A stretch of DNA of 64,000 nt from Alphaproteobacteria bacterium (GCA_033344895.1 JAWPMN010000001.1:2488001-2552000); one strand, 5' to 3'; positions 1 through 11,416 are shown, counted from the stretch's first letter. Notes: generated by a model from the letters alone, not told the origin. Translations and numbers: made by a program.

Positions 1-414
1 AGCCATTCTGGAGCCGTCAACACCCGGCAGGTTTCGAGCGGTTTCGTATCCGGCCCGCACGCGGCGTGTCAGGAGTGGCCGATTCGCCATCATCGGGCCC
101 ATCAGGTCGGTATTGTCGCCCAGTTCGTCCCCGCGCAGACCCTTGCCATAGGTATCGATCAGAAAGACGGCATAACCGAAGGCCGTCAGGCGGCGTGCGA
201 TGGCCTGTGTGCTTTGGTTCGGGCCGCTCCAGTCATGACCCAGGATGACACAGGGGAAACGGCCTTCCGCGGACGGCGCAGCGGCGTAGCCTTCGAATTC
301 CACGCCGCCCTCGGAATAGGCGACGGGCGTCAGTTGCGGCAGGCGATCGGTCGGCATGGCGTCGACCAGCAGACCTCGCCCGTCGCCGGCTGGTGCGGCA
401 TTTTCATTTGGCAT
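1..414 (-). CDS. dienelactone hydrolase family protein (C-terminus cut by window edge)
   Basis: The gene reads leftward from ATG 414, with an AAGGAA ribosome site about 7 bases upstream, and is still open at base 1, so 138 residues are visible. The sequence has the alpha/beta-hydrolase look of the dienelactone hydrolase family: an N-terminal beta-strand region, a GHDWSG stretch at the oxyanion-loop position, then a FGYAVFLIDTYGKG segment. The visible part ends with GVDGSRMA, just before where the nucleophile elbow (GxCxG or GxSxG) would lie, so the catalytic residue cannot be checked. Such enzymes are usually soluble hydrolases of lactones or esters; the substrate here is unknown. Another member of the family lies at 29423-30091. 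Confidence 0.75.
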   Translation of the reverse strand, partial: MPNENAAPAGDGRGLLVDAMPTDRLPQLTPVAYSEGGVEFEGYAAAPSAEGRFPCVILGHDWSGPNQSTQAIARRLTAFGYAVFLIDTYGKGLRGDELGDNTDLMGPMMANRPLLTRRVRAGYETARNLPGVDGSRMA

Positions 415-508
415 GGTTCGGTTCCTTCCCGTTGGATTCATCGTGTCGGGAAGGCATAGCGTGCTGCAGTCGGAACGGATTGGCGGAATGGGACATCCCG
501 ATGGGACG

Positions 509-1348
509 TCAGAGGTAGAATGGCGCCCCAGGGCCGGCTTCCACGGCGAACCGGGTGGCAATTTCTGAGGGGCCTTCCTTCCGGTAGCGGCTTGGCGTCA
601 TGCCGGTCCGGCGACGCCAGTCGCGAATCCGATGGCTTTGGTCGTAATAGCCTTCGGCTGCATCTCCGCCCATTTGCGCGGCCGAGAGGCTTGATGACAG
701 GCGGTCCAGATCCCGCACCTCCTTCGGGCCGAGTCCGAAACTTTCCCGGAACCAGCGGTTCAACTGCCGGCGGCTGATCCCGATTTCTCCAGCGGCCTCA
801 TCGACGGATCGTGTCTTCAGGCGGGGATAGGCGCGAATGGCGCGATAGCCCGCATTCGTGTGGCGCACCGCACTCAGGCGGTCCGCCAGCCACCTGTCCA
901 GGATCGATTTGATGACTGCCGGGTGCCACCCAGCTTCGGCTCCCCGGGTCAGCGAGTCCGCATCCCGTTGGCCGACATCTCCGGCGAGATCGATAAGCCC
1001 GTTTGCCGCAGCGGCACCGGCCCCCGGAAACAGGGTTGCGAGACCGGGCAGGGTCAGCATCGCCATTGCGAAATAGGTTTCGTCTGACGGGTGCCAGACG
1101 CGGCTGGCTGTCTGAATTCCCGCCAGGGAAAGGCGTGGAACGGGCAGAATACCGTCCATCAGGTTGGGCTTTGCGATGTTGATGGCGAGCGCGCCACCGG
1201 GATGTGGCGCCGTTCGAACCGGCCGGCCGAAATAGAGACCGTCCAGATCCCGGATGAACCAATAGCCCCGCACGAGGCCGGAAAGACAGTGTGCCGGCGG
1301 CAGGACCTCGAAGCAGGACGGGGTTATGTCTTGCCGCGCCGGGTTCAC
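509..1348 (-). CDS. AraC-family transcriptional regulator
   Basis: A 279-residue protein with a helix-turn-helix C-terminus typical of AraC regulators: a first helix-turn-helix around VDEAAGEIGISRRQLNRWF and a second ending in DWRRRTGMTPSRYRKEG, the usual family signature. The N-terminal 150 residues would be the effector-sensing part. The frame stays open far upstream, but those codons are only the shadow of the preceding acetyltransferase gene. GTG at 1348 overlaps the stop of that gene in a GTGA junction, the standard coupled arrangement, so it is chosen as start. Regulator and acetyltransferase are therefore probably co-expressed. The regulated promoter is unknown. Confidence 0.82.
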   Translation of the reverse strand: MNPARQDITPSCFEVLPPAHCLSGLVRGYWFIRDLDGLYFGRPVRTAPHPGGALAINIAKPNLMDGILPVPRLSLAGIQTASRVWHPSDETYFAMAMLTLPGLATLFPGAGAAAANGLIDLAGDVGQRDADSLTRGAEAGWHPAVIKSILDRWLADRLSAVRHTNAGYRAIRAYPRLKTRSVDEAAGEIGISRRQLNRWFRESFGLGPKEVRDLDRLSSSLSAAQMGGDAAEGYYDQSHRIRDWRRRTGMTPSRYRKEGPSEIATRFAVEAGPGAPFYL

Positions 1349-1782
1349 ATCCGGACCCGATCGAAACGTTGCAGGCCGACGGTGCCGGACCATGGGTCGG
1401 CCGCTTCTTCCTGCGTCAGGGTGAAGTCGTGGCGTTCGTAAAGGCTGCGCGCCGCGTCGAGCCCCTTGAAGGTCGTCAGATAGGTTCGCCTGTAGTCGCG
1501 GGCATCGACGAAATCCATCGCGCGGGCCATCAACTGCCCGCCCAGCCCGGTCCCTCGTGCCTTGTCGCTGACGATGAACCAACGCAGATGCGCCCCGGCC
1601 CCATATCCCTCCAGCCCGTCAATCGTGATGCTGCCCATCAGATCGCTGCCCAGATCGCGCGCCAGATTGGATTCGAACGGGGCTCCGAAGGTCCAGACAT
1701 CCAAGTAATAGTCCATGTGCAGTCCGATGATCCGGGACACGGCGCCAGCCCGGTATCCGTCATACTGAAATGATTCAGTCAC
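1345..1782 (-). CDS. GNAT-family N-acetyltransferase
   Basis: A 145-residue single-domain GNAT protein. The acetyl-CoA pyrophosphate loop is visible as ARGTGLGGQLM near residues 78-88, followed by a late helix with ARSLYERHDF, typical of motif A and motif B of the fold. GTG at 1782 is preferred because a GAGGTG ribosome site sits 5 bases before it; ATG 1797 in the same frame has no such site and would add five residues. The first 40 residues (YRAGAVSRIIGLHMDYY) resemble the acetyltransferase halves of MarR-GNAT fusion proteins. The substrate is unknown. The stop overlaps the AraC-type gene by four bases. Confidence 0.78.
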   Translation of the reverse strand: MTESFQYDGYRAGAVSRIIGLHMDYYLDVWTFGAPFESNLARDLGSDLMGSITIDGLEGYGAGAHLRWFIVSDKARGTGLGGQLMARAMDFVDARDYRRTYLTTFKGLDAARSLYERHDFTLTQEEAADPWSGTVGLQRFDRVRM

Positions 1783-2077
1783 CGCATCACCTCGCATGGC
1801 AAACCGTTCCCGTCAGATCCATCGGTGCCATGATCAGTCGCTGCCGGATCATGGAGACGATCCAATCGAATGTTCGCCGACGCCGGCCTCCGCCCTCAAT
1901 GCTGGTTGCGGTATAGCGGGCGTACTCGACGCAGCCGCATCCACAGCAGCGTGATGCTTCGTCTCTGACCGGCGCGGCGTATCGTCCTGCAGCCGTCTCA
2001 TGGAAAGACGCTAATCGAGACGAGACGGTTCGACTAGATTTAAAGTATGCGGAAATTGTGGGGCTGTCGCTCGGTAG
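1783..2077. other. intergenic stretch without recognised gene
   Basis: About 295 bases between the acetyltransferase start and the YjfB-like gene. No frame with coding character and no hairpin-plus-T-run was seen. It presumably carries the promoter of the leftward GNAT-AraC pair, but no convincing -35/-10 pair was identified. Confidence 0.4.
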
Positions 2078-2281
2078 CTAGACGAGGGTGTTGACGATCT
2101 GACCGGGGCCGCTCGAGTTCAGGGGCTGGTCGGGAGAGGCAAGTTCACCGGTGCCGGCGGCTTCCGCCACCAGTTGGACGACCTGATCCTGAGCGTCGAG
2201 ATTCTGTTTCATCAGCGCGATGGACATCTGCTGTTGAAACTGCGCCTGATTCAGCGCGATTGCGCCGAGTATGTCCGCCAT
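2078..2281 (-). CDS. YjfB-like putative motility protein
   Basis: A 67-residue protein with no signal peptide. The core NQAQFQQQMSIALMKQNLDAQDQVVQLV matches the short YjfB-like family, annotated as putative motility proteins because members occur in motile bacteria; their biochemical role is not established. A clear AGGAGAA ribosome site lies just before the ATG. The C-terminal third is rich in Gly, Ser and Pro and ends in GQIVNTLV. It stands alone between the AraC/GNAT pair and the cyclophilin gene. Assignment comes from sequence pattern and size only. Confidence 0.65.
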   Translation of the reverse strand: MADILGAIALNQAQFQQQMSIALMKQNLDAQDQVVQLVAEAAGTGELASPDQPLNSSGPGQIVNTLV

Positions 2282-2340
2282 CGGGTTCTCCTACGCGTCG
2301 TCGGTCGGCATTCTGCTGACCGGCACTACCTGGACTGTAT

Positions 2341-2375
2341 AGAAAAGGCGGCGCCGAAGCAAATCCGGCGCCGCC
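2341..2375 (-). terminator. Rho-independent terminator after the cyclophilin gene
   Basis: A perfect 10-base-pair stem (GGCGGCGCCG at 2347-2356 with CGGCGCCGCC at 2366-2375) with a 9-base loop is followed on the minus strand by TTTTCT. It lies 23 bases past the stop of the leftward cyclophilin gene. Confidence 0.85.
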
Positions 2376-2397
2376 CATCGCAATCCTGTGGCGTGTC

Positions 2398-2964
2398 TTA
2401 CTCCGCCACGTCGGCGGCGACCCGAACCTTCACCATGGCGTCGGGGTCGGAAACGGTGCCGCTGCGGCCCGCGCCCTTCTTGATCTGGTCGACGACATCC
2501 ATACCTTCGACGACCTTGCCCCAGACAGTGTATTCGCCGTTGAGGAAGGAGGCTTCGTCGAAGCAGATGAACCACTGGCTGTTGGCCGAATCCGGATCCG
2601 GCGTCCGCGCCATGCCGACCGTACCGCGCAGGAAGGGCGTGTCGTTGAACTCCTGTTTCAGGTCAGGATAGGTCGACCCGCCCGTGCCGGTACCGGTCGG
2701 GTCACCGGTCTGGGCCATGAAACCGTCGATCACCCGGTGGAAGACCACGCCGTCATAGAATCCTTCGCGTGCCAGCGTCTTGATGCGCTCGACATGGTTC
2801 GGGGCGAGGTCGGGACGCATCTCGATCACGATCCGACCGAATTTCATGTCGATGAGAAGCGTGTTCTCCGGATCCTGTTCCGCCGAAGCGCCTGCCGAGG
2901 CGCTGAGCGTCAGTCCGACGGCGAGAGCGAGGCTGCGGAAGGTACGGGTGCGACTGATCGGCAT
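2398..2964 (-). CDS. secreted cyclophilin-type peptidyl-prolyl cis-trans isomerase
   Basis: A 188-residue protein with an N-terminal signal peptide (basic start, hydrophobic core LALAVGLTLSASAG, cleavage near ASA-EQ), so probably periplasmic. The mature part is a compact bacterial cyclophilin: FHRVIDGFMAQTGDPTGTGTGG carries the catalytic Arg and Gln region, and FLRGTVGMAR and NSQWFICFD follow. Cyclophilins catalyse prolyl bond isomerisation during folding. ATG 2964 is chosen because GAAAGGA precedes it and it begins the signal peptide; the frame remains open further upstream. It is transcribed alone and ends at the terminator at 2341-2375. Confidence 0.92.
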   Translation of the reverse strand: MPISRTRTFRSLALAVGLTLSASAGASAEQDPENTLLIDMKFGRIVIEMRPDLAPNHVERIKTLAREGFYDGVVFHRVIDGFMAQTGDPTGTGTGGSTYPDLKQEFNDTPFLRGTVGMARTPDPDSANSQWFICFDEASFLNGEYTVWGKVVEGMDVVDQIKKGAGRSGTVSDPDAMVKVRVAADVAE

Positions 2965-3109
2965 GAAGTTTCCTTTCAGGGGGTCGGTGCAATGCGTCCG
3001 GGGCAGACATAAACCGGTCATGCGGGCCGGTAAACCCCGCAAGAGGTCAGATTGGCTGCGGCGCAAGGCGAATCTTTCGCACGCATCGGCAATCGGCTAT
3101 AGGAAGGGC

Positions 3110-3721
3110 ATGTCGATCTTCCGTCTTTCGATCCCGCTAATCTGCCTGCTGGTCGCATTCGGCGTTACGGCGTCGACCGCGATGTCGCAGCAGCCCGTCG
3201 TTGTGCCGGTCGACGGCAAGGATCCCCAGGACGGCAGCCATCTGACCGGGGTCCGGCTGTCGAGCGAGAACGGCAAGGCATTCCTGTTCTTCCTCTGCGA
3301 CAGCGACAATACGAACCCGCGGATCATCTTCGGGCACGGGCAGGAAATCCATAAGCCGACCAAGCCGATCGGTTTCGACGTCTCGATCGACGGCAATGAA
3401 AGCCAGCGCCACTATTTCACGGTTCTGAAGAACGGGAAGTCCGCGGTATTCTTCGTCCGGACCGCCGAAATGTACCATGGCCGCTTTGGCGAATCGCCTC
3501 CGGTCTTTGATGAGGCGACCCGCGCCGTGAATCGCGAGTACATCGCCTGGACGGACAATATCTATAACCAGCTCACGGCCGACTTGTTCTTCGGCAATGT
3601 CGCCTCCTTGCGGTTTACCGACGGTGCCGACAGCCGCCATGCCTATGTATTTCAACTGAAACGGCTGGCAGAAAACATCGGTCGGTTGGAGGGGTGCTAC
3701 GAGGCGCCCTGGGTCTACTGA
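3110..3721 (+). CDS. secreted protein of unknown function
   Basis: A 203-residue protein starting at ATG 3110, directly after AGGAAGG. The first 25 residues form a signal peptide (IPLICLLVAFGVTA, cleavage near AMSQ-Q), so the product should be periplasmic or outer-membrane associated. The mature region is mixed beta-strand in character, with FLFFLCDSDN around residue 63 and a FQLKRLAE segment near the end. No family was recognised. It diverges from the cyclophilin gene and precedes glyQ by about 150 bases; nothing in the context gives a role. Confidence 0.7.
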   Translation: MSIFRLSIPLICLLVAFGVTASTAMSQQPVVVPVDGKDPQDGSHLTGVRLSSENGKAFLFFLCDSDNTNPRIIFGHGQEIHKPTKPIGFDVSIDGNESQRHYFTVLKNGKSAVFFVRTAEMYHGRFGESPPVFDEATRAVNREYIAWTDNIYNQLTADLFFGNVASLRFTDGADSRHAYVFQLKRLAENIGRLEGCYEAPWVY

Positions 3722-3871
3722 TCCGCCGAGAAATCATTGCGATGCGAGCATAGTGTCGCGGAACTGAAAAAAACCCGCTCGGCGGCGTTGATTCACGCGG
3801 GGTGCATCAGTATTGTGCGCCGCACCGTAAATCGGGGTCGCTCCCCGACCGCCAAGAGATGTCACCGGACG

Positions 3872-4747
3872 ATGACCCAATCGAAGCGCTCCGGCGCGAG
3901 CTTTCAGGACATCATTCTGACCCTGCACCGCTACTGGTCCGACCAGGGTTGTGTGATTTTGCAGCCTTATGACATGGAAGTGGGCGCCGGCACGTTCCAC
4001 TGGGCAACGACGCTGCGGTCCCTGGGGTCGAAGCCTTGGAAGGCCGCCTATGTTCAGCCGTCGCGCCGCCCGACGGACGGCCGCTACGGCGAGAATCCGA
4101 ACCGGCTGCAGCACTATTATCAGTATCAGGTGCTGATGAAGCCGTCGCCGGAGAACAGCCAGGAACTTTATCTCGGTTCCCTGAAGGCGATCGGCATCGA
4201 CCCGATGGAGCACGACATCCGGTTCGTAGAGGACGATTGGGAAAGCCCGACCCTGGGCGCCTGGGGGCTGGGCTGGGAAGTCTGGTGCGACGGAATGGAA
4301 GTCAGTCAGTTCACCTATTTCCAGCAGGTGGGCGGCTTCGACTGCAATCCGGTCTCGACCGAACTGACCTACGGGCTGGAGCGTCTGGCCATGTATGTCC
4401 AGGGCGTGGAAAGCATCTACGACATCCGGTTCAGCGACACGATGACTTATCGCGATGTCTATCATCAGGCCGAGGTCGAGTATTCCAAACACAATTTCGA
4501 ACTGGCCGACACGGACATGATCCTGCGCCATTTCGAGGATGCCGAGGGCGAATGTGCCCGCCTGATTGAGGGGGGCGTTGCCCTGCCGGCCTATGATCAA
4601 TGTCTGAAGGCCAGCCATCTGTTCAACCTGCTTGATGCCCGCGGGGTGATTTCGGTCACCGAGCGTCAGGCCTATATCGGCCGCGTTCGCGCGCTGGCAA
4701 AGGCATGTGCCGAAGCCTGGCTGCGCAACGAAGGGGAGTTGGGGTGA
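3872..4747 (+). CDS. glyQ: glycyl-tRNA synthetase alpha subunit
   Basis: A 291-residue class II aminoacyl-tRNA synthetase subunit that, with GlyS, forms the alpha2-beta2 enzyme charging tRNA-Gly. Family-defining stretches are seen from the start: [21 protein letters not shown], then [34 protein letters not shown] and [10 protein letters not shown]. Length and the order of motifs are those of GlyQ. ATG 3872 is chosen because homologues begin a few residues before FQDIILTL; the open frame further upstream is not conserved-looking. Its stop overlaps the start of a small gene by one base (TGATG), then glyS follows, so all three are probably one operon. Confidence 0.97.
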   Translation: MTQSKRSGASFQDIILTLHRYWSDQGCVILQPYDMEVGAGTFHWATTLRSLGSKPWKAAYVQPSRRPTDGRYGENPNRLQHYYQYQVLMKPSPENSQELYLGSLKAIGIDPMEHDIRFVEDDWESPTLGAWGLGWEVWCDGMEVSQFTYFQQVGGFDCNPVSTELTYGLERLAMYVQGVESIYDIRFSDTMTYRDVYHQAEVEYSKHNFELADTDMILRHFEDAEGECARLIEGGVALPAYDQCLKASHLFNLLDARGVISVTERQAYIGRVRALAKACAEAWLRNEGELG

Positions 4748-4968
4748 TGACCGAACAACTGACCTTGTGCCTGCGTGGTGGCGGTTCCGGCAATGGCTGG
4801 CGCAAGCTGCCCCTGTTCGTGGCGGCTCAGCGGCGTATGCCGCGCCATCAGACGGTGCTGCCGCTGACCGGCGGCGGTTCCGGGACCGGATATCGCACCC
4901 TGCCTCTGTTCAGGGCGGCGAACGACGCGCTGCCGATGGATTGCCAGTCCGAGGCCTGCAATGGCTGA
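4747..4968 (+). CDS. small protein with a tandem repeat, between glyQ and glyS
   Basis: A 73-residue reading frame starts inside the glyQ stop codon (TGATG) and ends eight bases into glyS, so it fits exactly between them. It carries two copies of a 26-residue unit, residues 7-32 and 38-63, identical at 16 of 26 positions. Each has a GGGSG element, an aromatic-Arg pair and an LPLF(x)AA segment. No membrane segment or signal peptide is present; the tail holds two cysteines (CQSEAC). The family was not recognised. The precise junctions and the repeat argue that it is translated, though it might be a recently duplicated linker of no function. Confidence 0.55.
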   Translation: MTEQLTLCLRGGGSGNGWRKLPLFVAAQRRMPRHQTVLPLTGGGSGTGYRTLPLFRAANDALPMDCQSEACNG

Positions 4969-7060
4969 GCTGCTTCTCGAACTGTTCAGCGAGGAAATTC
5001 CCGCGCGCATGCAGCGTCAGGCGGCGGAGGATTTCAGGCGGCTGATAACCGATGGTCTGGCCAAGGCGAATCTGAAATTTGACAGTGCCCGCTGCTTCTG
5101 GACGCCGCGCCGTCTCGCCCTTGTGGTCGACGGGCTGCCGACCAGTCAGCCGGATGTGCGTGAGGAGAAGAAGGGGCCGAAGGTCGGTGCGCCGGACCAG
5201 GCGGTGCAGGGCTTTCTGCGCTCCGCCGGTCTGGACAGCCTCGATCAATGCGAACAGCGGGACACGCCGAAGGGCGCAGTCTGGTTTGCGGTGATCGAGA
5301 AGAAGGGCGGCGCAACCGCCGACATCCTGCCGGAAATCGTCGACACTGCGATTCGGGCGCTGCCCTGGGCGAAGAGCATGCGTTTCGCGACGCAGCAGTT
5401 CCGTTGGGTGCGGCCGCTTCATCGCATCATGGCCGTGTTCGGCGGCGAGCCGTTGAAGGGGGCCTTCGATCTGGGCGGGGTCGTCGTGGATTATGCCGCG
5501 GTTTCATCGGGCCATCGCTTCCTGTCGCCGGAGCCGTTCACGGTCGTCAATTTCAGCGACTATGCTCAGAAACTGCGTGACGCCCATGTCATCCTCGACC
5601 CGGAAGAACGCCGCCAGAAGATTGCGGACGATCTGCGCGCCGCCGCTGATCGGGAAGGGCTTTCGGTCAAGGAAGACCCGGCGCTGCTGGATGAGGTCAC
5701 CAATCTGGTCGAGTGGCCGGTCGCGCTGATCGGAAAAATCGACGACGCGTTCATGGAAGTGCCGCCGGAGGTTCTGTCGACCTCGATGCGAGCGCATCAG
5801 AAGTACTTCTCGCTGCAGCGGCCGGACGGCACCATGGCGCCGCGCTTTGCGGTCATCGCCAATATGGCGGCGGAGGATGGCGGCGCGCATATCCGCGCCG
5901 GGAACGAGCGTGTCCTGCGCGCGCGTCTGGCCGATGCCAAATTCTTCTGGGATCAGGATCGCGCGACGAAGCTGGAGGACCGGCTGGCGGCGCTGGAGAA
6001 AGTGGTTTTCCACGCCAAGCTGGGCACTGTTGCGGATCGGGTAGAGCGGCTGGCGAATACCGCCGACGTGCTGTCCCAGTACGTTCCCAACTGTGACAGC
6101 AACGACGCCCGCCGTGCCGCGCGCCTTGCCAAGGCGGATCTGACCACCGAGATGGTCGGAGAGTTCCCGGAACTGCAGGGCATCATGGGCCGATACTACG
6201 CCCTGCATCAGAACGAGTCGCAGGCCGTCGCCGACGCGATTGCTCAGCATTATTCGCCCGCCGGGCCGAACGATTCCTGTCCAACCGCCCCGGTTTCGGT
6301 CGCGGTCGCACTGGCGGAGAAGATCGATACGCTGGTCGGGTTCTGGCTGATCGATGAGAAACCGACGGGATCGAAGGACCCGTTCGCCCTGCGCCGCGCC
6401 GCGTTGGGCGTCATTCGTTTGGTCCTGGAAAACGGCGTGCGTATGTCGCTGACCCATGTCGCGGCGGAGGCCGCCGGCCTTTATGGCGAGCAGGGCAAGG
6501 TCTCCGTCGATGTGCGCGATCTGCCGACGATCACGTCCGACCTTCTGTCCTTCTTTGCCGACAGACTGCGTGTTCATCTGAAGGATGAGGGCGTTTCGCA
6601 TGATCTCATTCAGGCGCTTTTCGCGCTGGGGGATGAGGATGATCTGGTCCGCCTGGTGGCGCGTGTGCATGCGCTGCGCACCTTCCTGGACAGTGATGAT
6701 GGCGCGAATCTGCTGACCGCCTATCGCCGTGCCGCAAACATTCTGCGCGCCGAGGAAAAGAAGGACGGTATGGAGTACAAGGGGCGCCCCGATGCGTCGC
6801 TGTTCGCGCTGGACGAGGAAAAGGCGCTGGCGGACGCGCTGGAGACGGCATCCGCTGAATCCGCCGCCGCCATCGAGACAGAAAACTTCGCCGCGGCGAT
6901 GACCGCCCTTGCGGGGCTGCGCCAGCCGGTAGACGCATTTTTCGACCAGGTCACGGTGAATGCCGACGATCCGGCGTTGAGGAAGAACCGCCTGGTGCTG
7001 TTGGCACGCATCCGCGCGGTTATGGGGCAACTGGCCGATTTCGGTCAGATCGAGGGATAG
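4961..7060 (+). CDS. glyS: glycyl-tRNA synthetase beta subunit
   Basis: A 699-residue protein of normal GlyS length. It starts with the family pattern [18 protein letters not shown], continues with [15 protein letters not shown] and MRWG-equivalent [18 protein letters not shown], and has the HD-like region with YYALHQNES and KIDTLVGFW, ending in an anticodon-binding type DALR domain ([15 protein letters not shown]). GlyS supplies tRNA recognition to the alpha2-beta2 synthetase. It overlaps the small repeat gene by eight bases. ppdK follows after a 50-base gap without an obvious terminator and could be partly co-transcribed. Confidence 0.97.
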   Translation: MAELLLELFSEEIPARMQRQAAEDFRRLITDGLAKANLKFDSARCFWTPRRLALVVDGLPTSQPDVREEKKGPKVGAPDQAVQGFLRSAGLDSLDQCEQRDTPKGAVWFAVIEKKGGATADILPEIVDTAIRALPWAKSMRFATQQFRWVRPLHRIMAVFGGEPLKGAFDLGGVVVDYAAVSSGHRFLSPEPFTVVNFSDYAQKLRDAHVILDPEERRQKIADDLRAAADREGLSVKEDPALLDEVTNLVEWPVALIGKIDDAFMEVPPEVLSTSMRAHQKYFSLQRPDGTMAPRFAVIANMAAEDGGAHIRAGNERVLRARLADAKFFWDQDRATKLEDRLAALEKVVFHAKLGTVADRVERLANTADVLSQYVPNCDSNDARRAARLAKADLTTEMVGEFPELQGIMGRYYALHQNESQAVADAIAQHYSPAGPNDSCPTAPVSVAVALAEKIDTLVGFWLIDEKPTGSKDPFALRRAALGVIRLVLENGVRMSLTHVAAEAAGLYGEQGKVSVDVRDLPTITSDLLSFFADRLRVHLKDEGVSHDLIQALFALGDEDDLVRLVARVHALRTFLDSDDGANLLTAYRRAANILRAEEKKDGMEYKGRPDASLFALDEEKALADALETASAESAAAIETENFAAAMTALAGLRQPVDAFFDQVTVNADDPALRKNRLVLLARIRAVMGQLADFGQIEG

Positions 7061-7110
7061 GGGGCGGTACTCAATCGTCCCCCACCAGACAATAAGGGTT
7101 GGAAGAGACG

Positions 7111-9780
7111 ATGACCAAATGGGTCTACGGATTCGGTAACGGTACGGCCGAGGGTGCGCGCGAGATGCGCAATCTTCTTGGCGGCAAGGGCGCCAACCTG
7201 GCGGAAATGTCTAATATCGGGCTGCCCGTGCCGCCCGGCTTCACGATCTCGACCGAAGTCTGCACCCATTATTACGACAACGGCAAACAGTACCCCACCG
7301 AACTGGATTCCCAGGTCGCGAACGGCCTTACCGCCATTGAGAAGATCGTCGGTGCCAAGTTCGGTGACGAAAAGAATCCGCTGCTTGTTTCTGTCCGATC
7401 CGGCGCGCGGGTATCGATGCCCGGCATGATGGACACGGTCCTCAATCTCGGCCTGAACGACATCACCGTGGAGGGCCTCGCCGAACAGTCCGGCGACCGC
7501 CGTTTCGCCCTCGACAGTTACCGCCGCTTCATCCAGATGTACGGCAATGTCGTCCTGGGCGTGGAACATTTCCTGTTCGAAGAGAAGTTGGAAGACCTGA
7601 AGGACGAAACCGGCGCGGTGCTGGACACCGACCTGACGGCCGATCACCTGGCAACCCTGATCGAGCACTACAAGGAGATTGTCCGCGAAGAGCTCGACCA
7701 GCCCTTCCCGCAGGACCCGCAGGAGCAGTTGTGGGGCGCGATCGGTGCCGTGTTCAATTCCTGGCAGACGCCGCGCGCGATCACCTATCGCAAGCTGCAT
7801 GACATTCCCGAAGCCTGGGGCACGGCGGTCAACGTCCAGGCCATGGTCTTCGGCAATATGGGAAATGACTGCGCGACCGGTGTCGCCTTCACCCGCGACC
7901 CGTCAACCGGCGAGAACACCTTCTACGGCGAGTACCTGGTCAATGCGCAGGGTGAGGATGTCGTCGCCGGCATTCGCACGCCCCAGCACCTGACTATCGC
8001 CGGCAAGCAGGCCCAAGGGTCCGATCTGCCGGCCATGGAAGAGGTCATGCCCGTCGTCTTCCAGCAATTGTGCGAGGTCCGCACCCTGCTGGAAAACCAT
8101 TACCGCGACATGCAGGACATCGAATTCACCGTCCAGAAGGACAAGCTGTACATGCTGCAGACCCGGTCGGGTAAGCGCACCAGCCAGGCCGCTATCCGGA
8201 TCGCCTGCGAGATGGTCGATGAGGGCCTGATCGACAGCAAGACCGCCGTGATGCGGGTCGAACCGCAATCGCTGGATCAGATCCTGCATCCGCGGCTGGA
8301 CCCGAACGCCAAGCGCGACGTCATCTCGAAGGGTCTTCCGGCATCGCCGGGCGCGGCATCGGGCATCATCGTTTTTTCCGCTGACGAGGCCGAGAAGCGT
8401 GCTCAAAACGGCGAAAGGGTCATGCTGGTCCGCATCGAAACTTCGCCGGAAGATATCCACGGCATGCATGCGGCGGAGGGCATCCTGACCACCCGCGGCG
8501 GGATGACCAGCCACGCTGCCGTGGTGGCGCGCGGCATGGGTCGGGCTTGTGTTGCCGGGGCCGGGGATATCCGCATCGACTACAAGGCGGCGACCTTCAC
8601 CGTGCGCGGCACCACCCTGAATGAGGGCGACTGGATCACCATCGACGGATCGACCGGTGAGATCATGAAGGGCCGCGTGCCGACGGTTCAGCCGGAACTG
8701 TCCGGTGATTTCGCGCGGATCATGGAATGGGCCGACGCCCATCGCCGCATGACGGTCCGCGCCAATGCCGAAACGCCGGAAGATGTCGCAACGGCCCGTC
8801 AGTTCGGCGCGCTGGGTATCGGGCTGTGCCGGACGGAGCACATGTTCTTCGACGGCGACCGCATTCTGGCGGTTCGAGAAATGATCCTGGCCTCGGACGA
8901 GGAAGGTCGCCGCGCCGCGCTGGCCAAAATCCTGCCGATGCAGCGAGGCGACTTCGAAGAAATCTTCAACATCATGAAGGGCCTTCCGGTCACGATCCGT
9001 CTGCTGGATCCCCCGCTGCACGAATTCCTGCCGCGTGAGAAGGCGGAGTTCGAGGAGATCGCCGCCGATCTGGGCGTCGATGTCGACAAGATTCAGGGCC
9101 GGGCCGCGCAGCTGCACGAATCCAACCCGATGCTGGGCCATCGCGGTTGCCGGCTGCTGAACAGCTATCCGGAGATCTGCGAGATGCAGGCCCGGGCGAT
9201 CTTCGAAGCGGCCGTCGCGGTCGAAAAGAAGACCGGCGAGGCGGTTCTGTGTGAAGTCATGGTGCCACTGGTTTCCGTGAAAAAGGAACTGGACCTGTTG
9301 CGCGCCGTGATTGATCAGACGGCGAAGGCGGTCGAAGCGGAAACGGGGACGGCGCCGAAATACACGGTCGGCACCATGATCGAACTGCCGCGCGCTGCCC
9401 TGCGGGCGGAGGAAATCGCGGAGTCGGCCGAGTTCTTCTCCTTCGGCACGAACGACCTGACACAGACGACCTTCGGCCTCAGCCGCGACGATAGCGCCAA
9501 TTTCCTGACCGATTACGAACGTCGCGGCATTCTGGAGCATGACCCGTTCCAGACCCTCGACCGGGACGGCGTCGGGGAGCTGATCGGAATCGCAGCCGTG
9601 CGTGGCCGCAAGACCCGGGAAGGCATCAAGCTGGGAATCTGCGGCGAGCACGGCGGTGATCCGGCGTCCATCGCCTTCTGCGAAGGTCTGGGTCTGGATT
9701 ACGTCTCGTGCAGCCCGTTCCGCGTGCCCATCGCCCGGCTGGCGGCGGCTCAGGCGGCTATCGAGGCGGCGGAAGGCTAG
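7111..9780 (+). CDS. ppdK: pyruvate, phosphate dikinase
   Basis: An 889-residue enzyme that interconverts pyruvate, ATP and phosphate with phosphoenolpyruvate, AMP and pyrophosphate. The N-terminal ATP-grasp domain begins with FGNGTAEG and LLGGKGANLAEMS. The swivelling phosphohistidine domain has GGMTSHAAVVARGMG, with phospho-His468 and the regulatory Thr two residues earlier. The C-terminal PEP/pyruvate barrel has GLCRTEHMFF and ends with GICGEHGGDP, including catalytic Cys844. ATG 7111 is chosen over the in-frame TTG 7099 because GGAAGAG sits just before it and homologues start MTKWVY. It ends 34 bases before the convergent histidine kinase gene. Confidence 0.97.
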   Translation: MTKWVYGFGNGTAEGAREMRNLLGGKGANLAEMSNIGLPVPPGFTISTEVCTHYYDNGKQYPTELDSQVANGLTAIEKIVGAKFGDEKNPLLVSVRSGARVSMPGMMDTVLNLGLNDITVEGLAEQSGDRRFALDSYRRFIQMYGNVVLGVEHFLFEEKLEDLKDETGAVLDTDLTADHLATLIEHYKEIVREELDQPFPQDPQEQLWGAIGAVFNSWQTPRAITYRKLHDIPEAWGTAVNVQAMVFGNMGNDCATGVAFTRDPSTGENTFYGEYLVNAQGEDVVAGIRTPQHLTIAGKQAQGSDLPAMEEVMPVVFQQLCEVRTLLENHYRDMQDIEFTVQKDKLYMLQTRSGKRTSQAAIRIACEMVDEGLIDSKTAVMRVEPQSLDQILHPRLDPNAKRDVISKGLPASPGAASGIIVFSADEAEKRAQNGERVMLVRIETSPEDIHGMHAAEGILTTRGGMTSHAAVVARGMGRACVAGAGDIRIDYKAATFTVRGTTLNEGDWITIDGSTGEIMKGRVPTVQPELSGDFARIMEWADAHRRMTVRANAETPEDVATARQFGALGIGLCRTEHMFFDGDRILAVREMILASDEEGRRAALAKILPMQRGDFEEIFNIMKGLPVTIRLLDPPLHEFLPREKAEFEEIAADLGVDVDKIQGRAAQLHESNPMLGHRGCRLLNSYPEICEMQARAIFEAAVAVEKKTGEAVLCEVMVPLVSVKKELDLLRAVIDQTAKAVEAETGTAPKYTVGTMIELPRAALRAEEIAESAEFFSFGTNDLTQTTFGLSRDDSANFLTDYERRGILEHDPFQTLDRDGVGELIGIAAVRGRKTREGIKLGICGEHGGDPASIAFCEGLGLDYVSCSPFRVPIARLAAAQAAIEAAEG

Positions 9781-9814
9781 AACGCATCCTGCTGGGGCAA
9801 ATCAGCGACAGCCG

Positions 9815-11326
<1,512 letters not shown>

Positions 11327-11416
11327 CAATTTCTGCCCCCGGGGAAGGCGATCCACCACCCTAGGAAGAGACTCTAGCGAAATCCGTGCAATCCGCCAAT
11401 TCCGGATGTGGGTACG

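Noticed and set aside
1349-1582. N-terminal extension of the AraC-type regulator by about 78 residues
   Set aside because: The frame is open but overlaps the acetyltransferase gene, has no regulator-like sequence, and a coupled GTGA start exists at 1348.
7061-7110. Terminator between glyS and ppdK
   Set aside because: The GGGGG...CCCCC pairing has only five base pairs, a long loop and no T-run.
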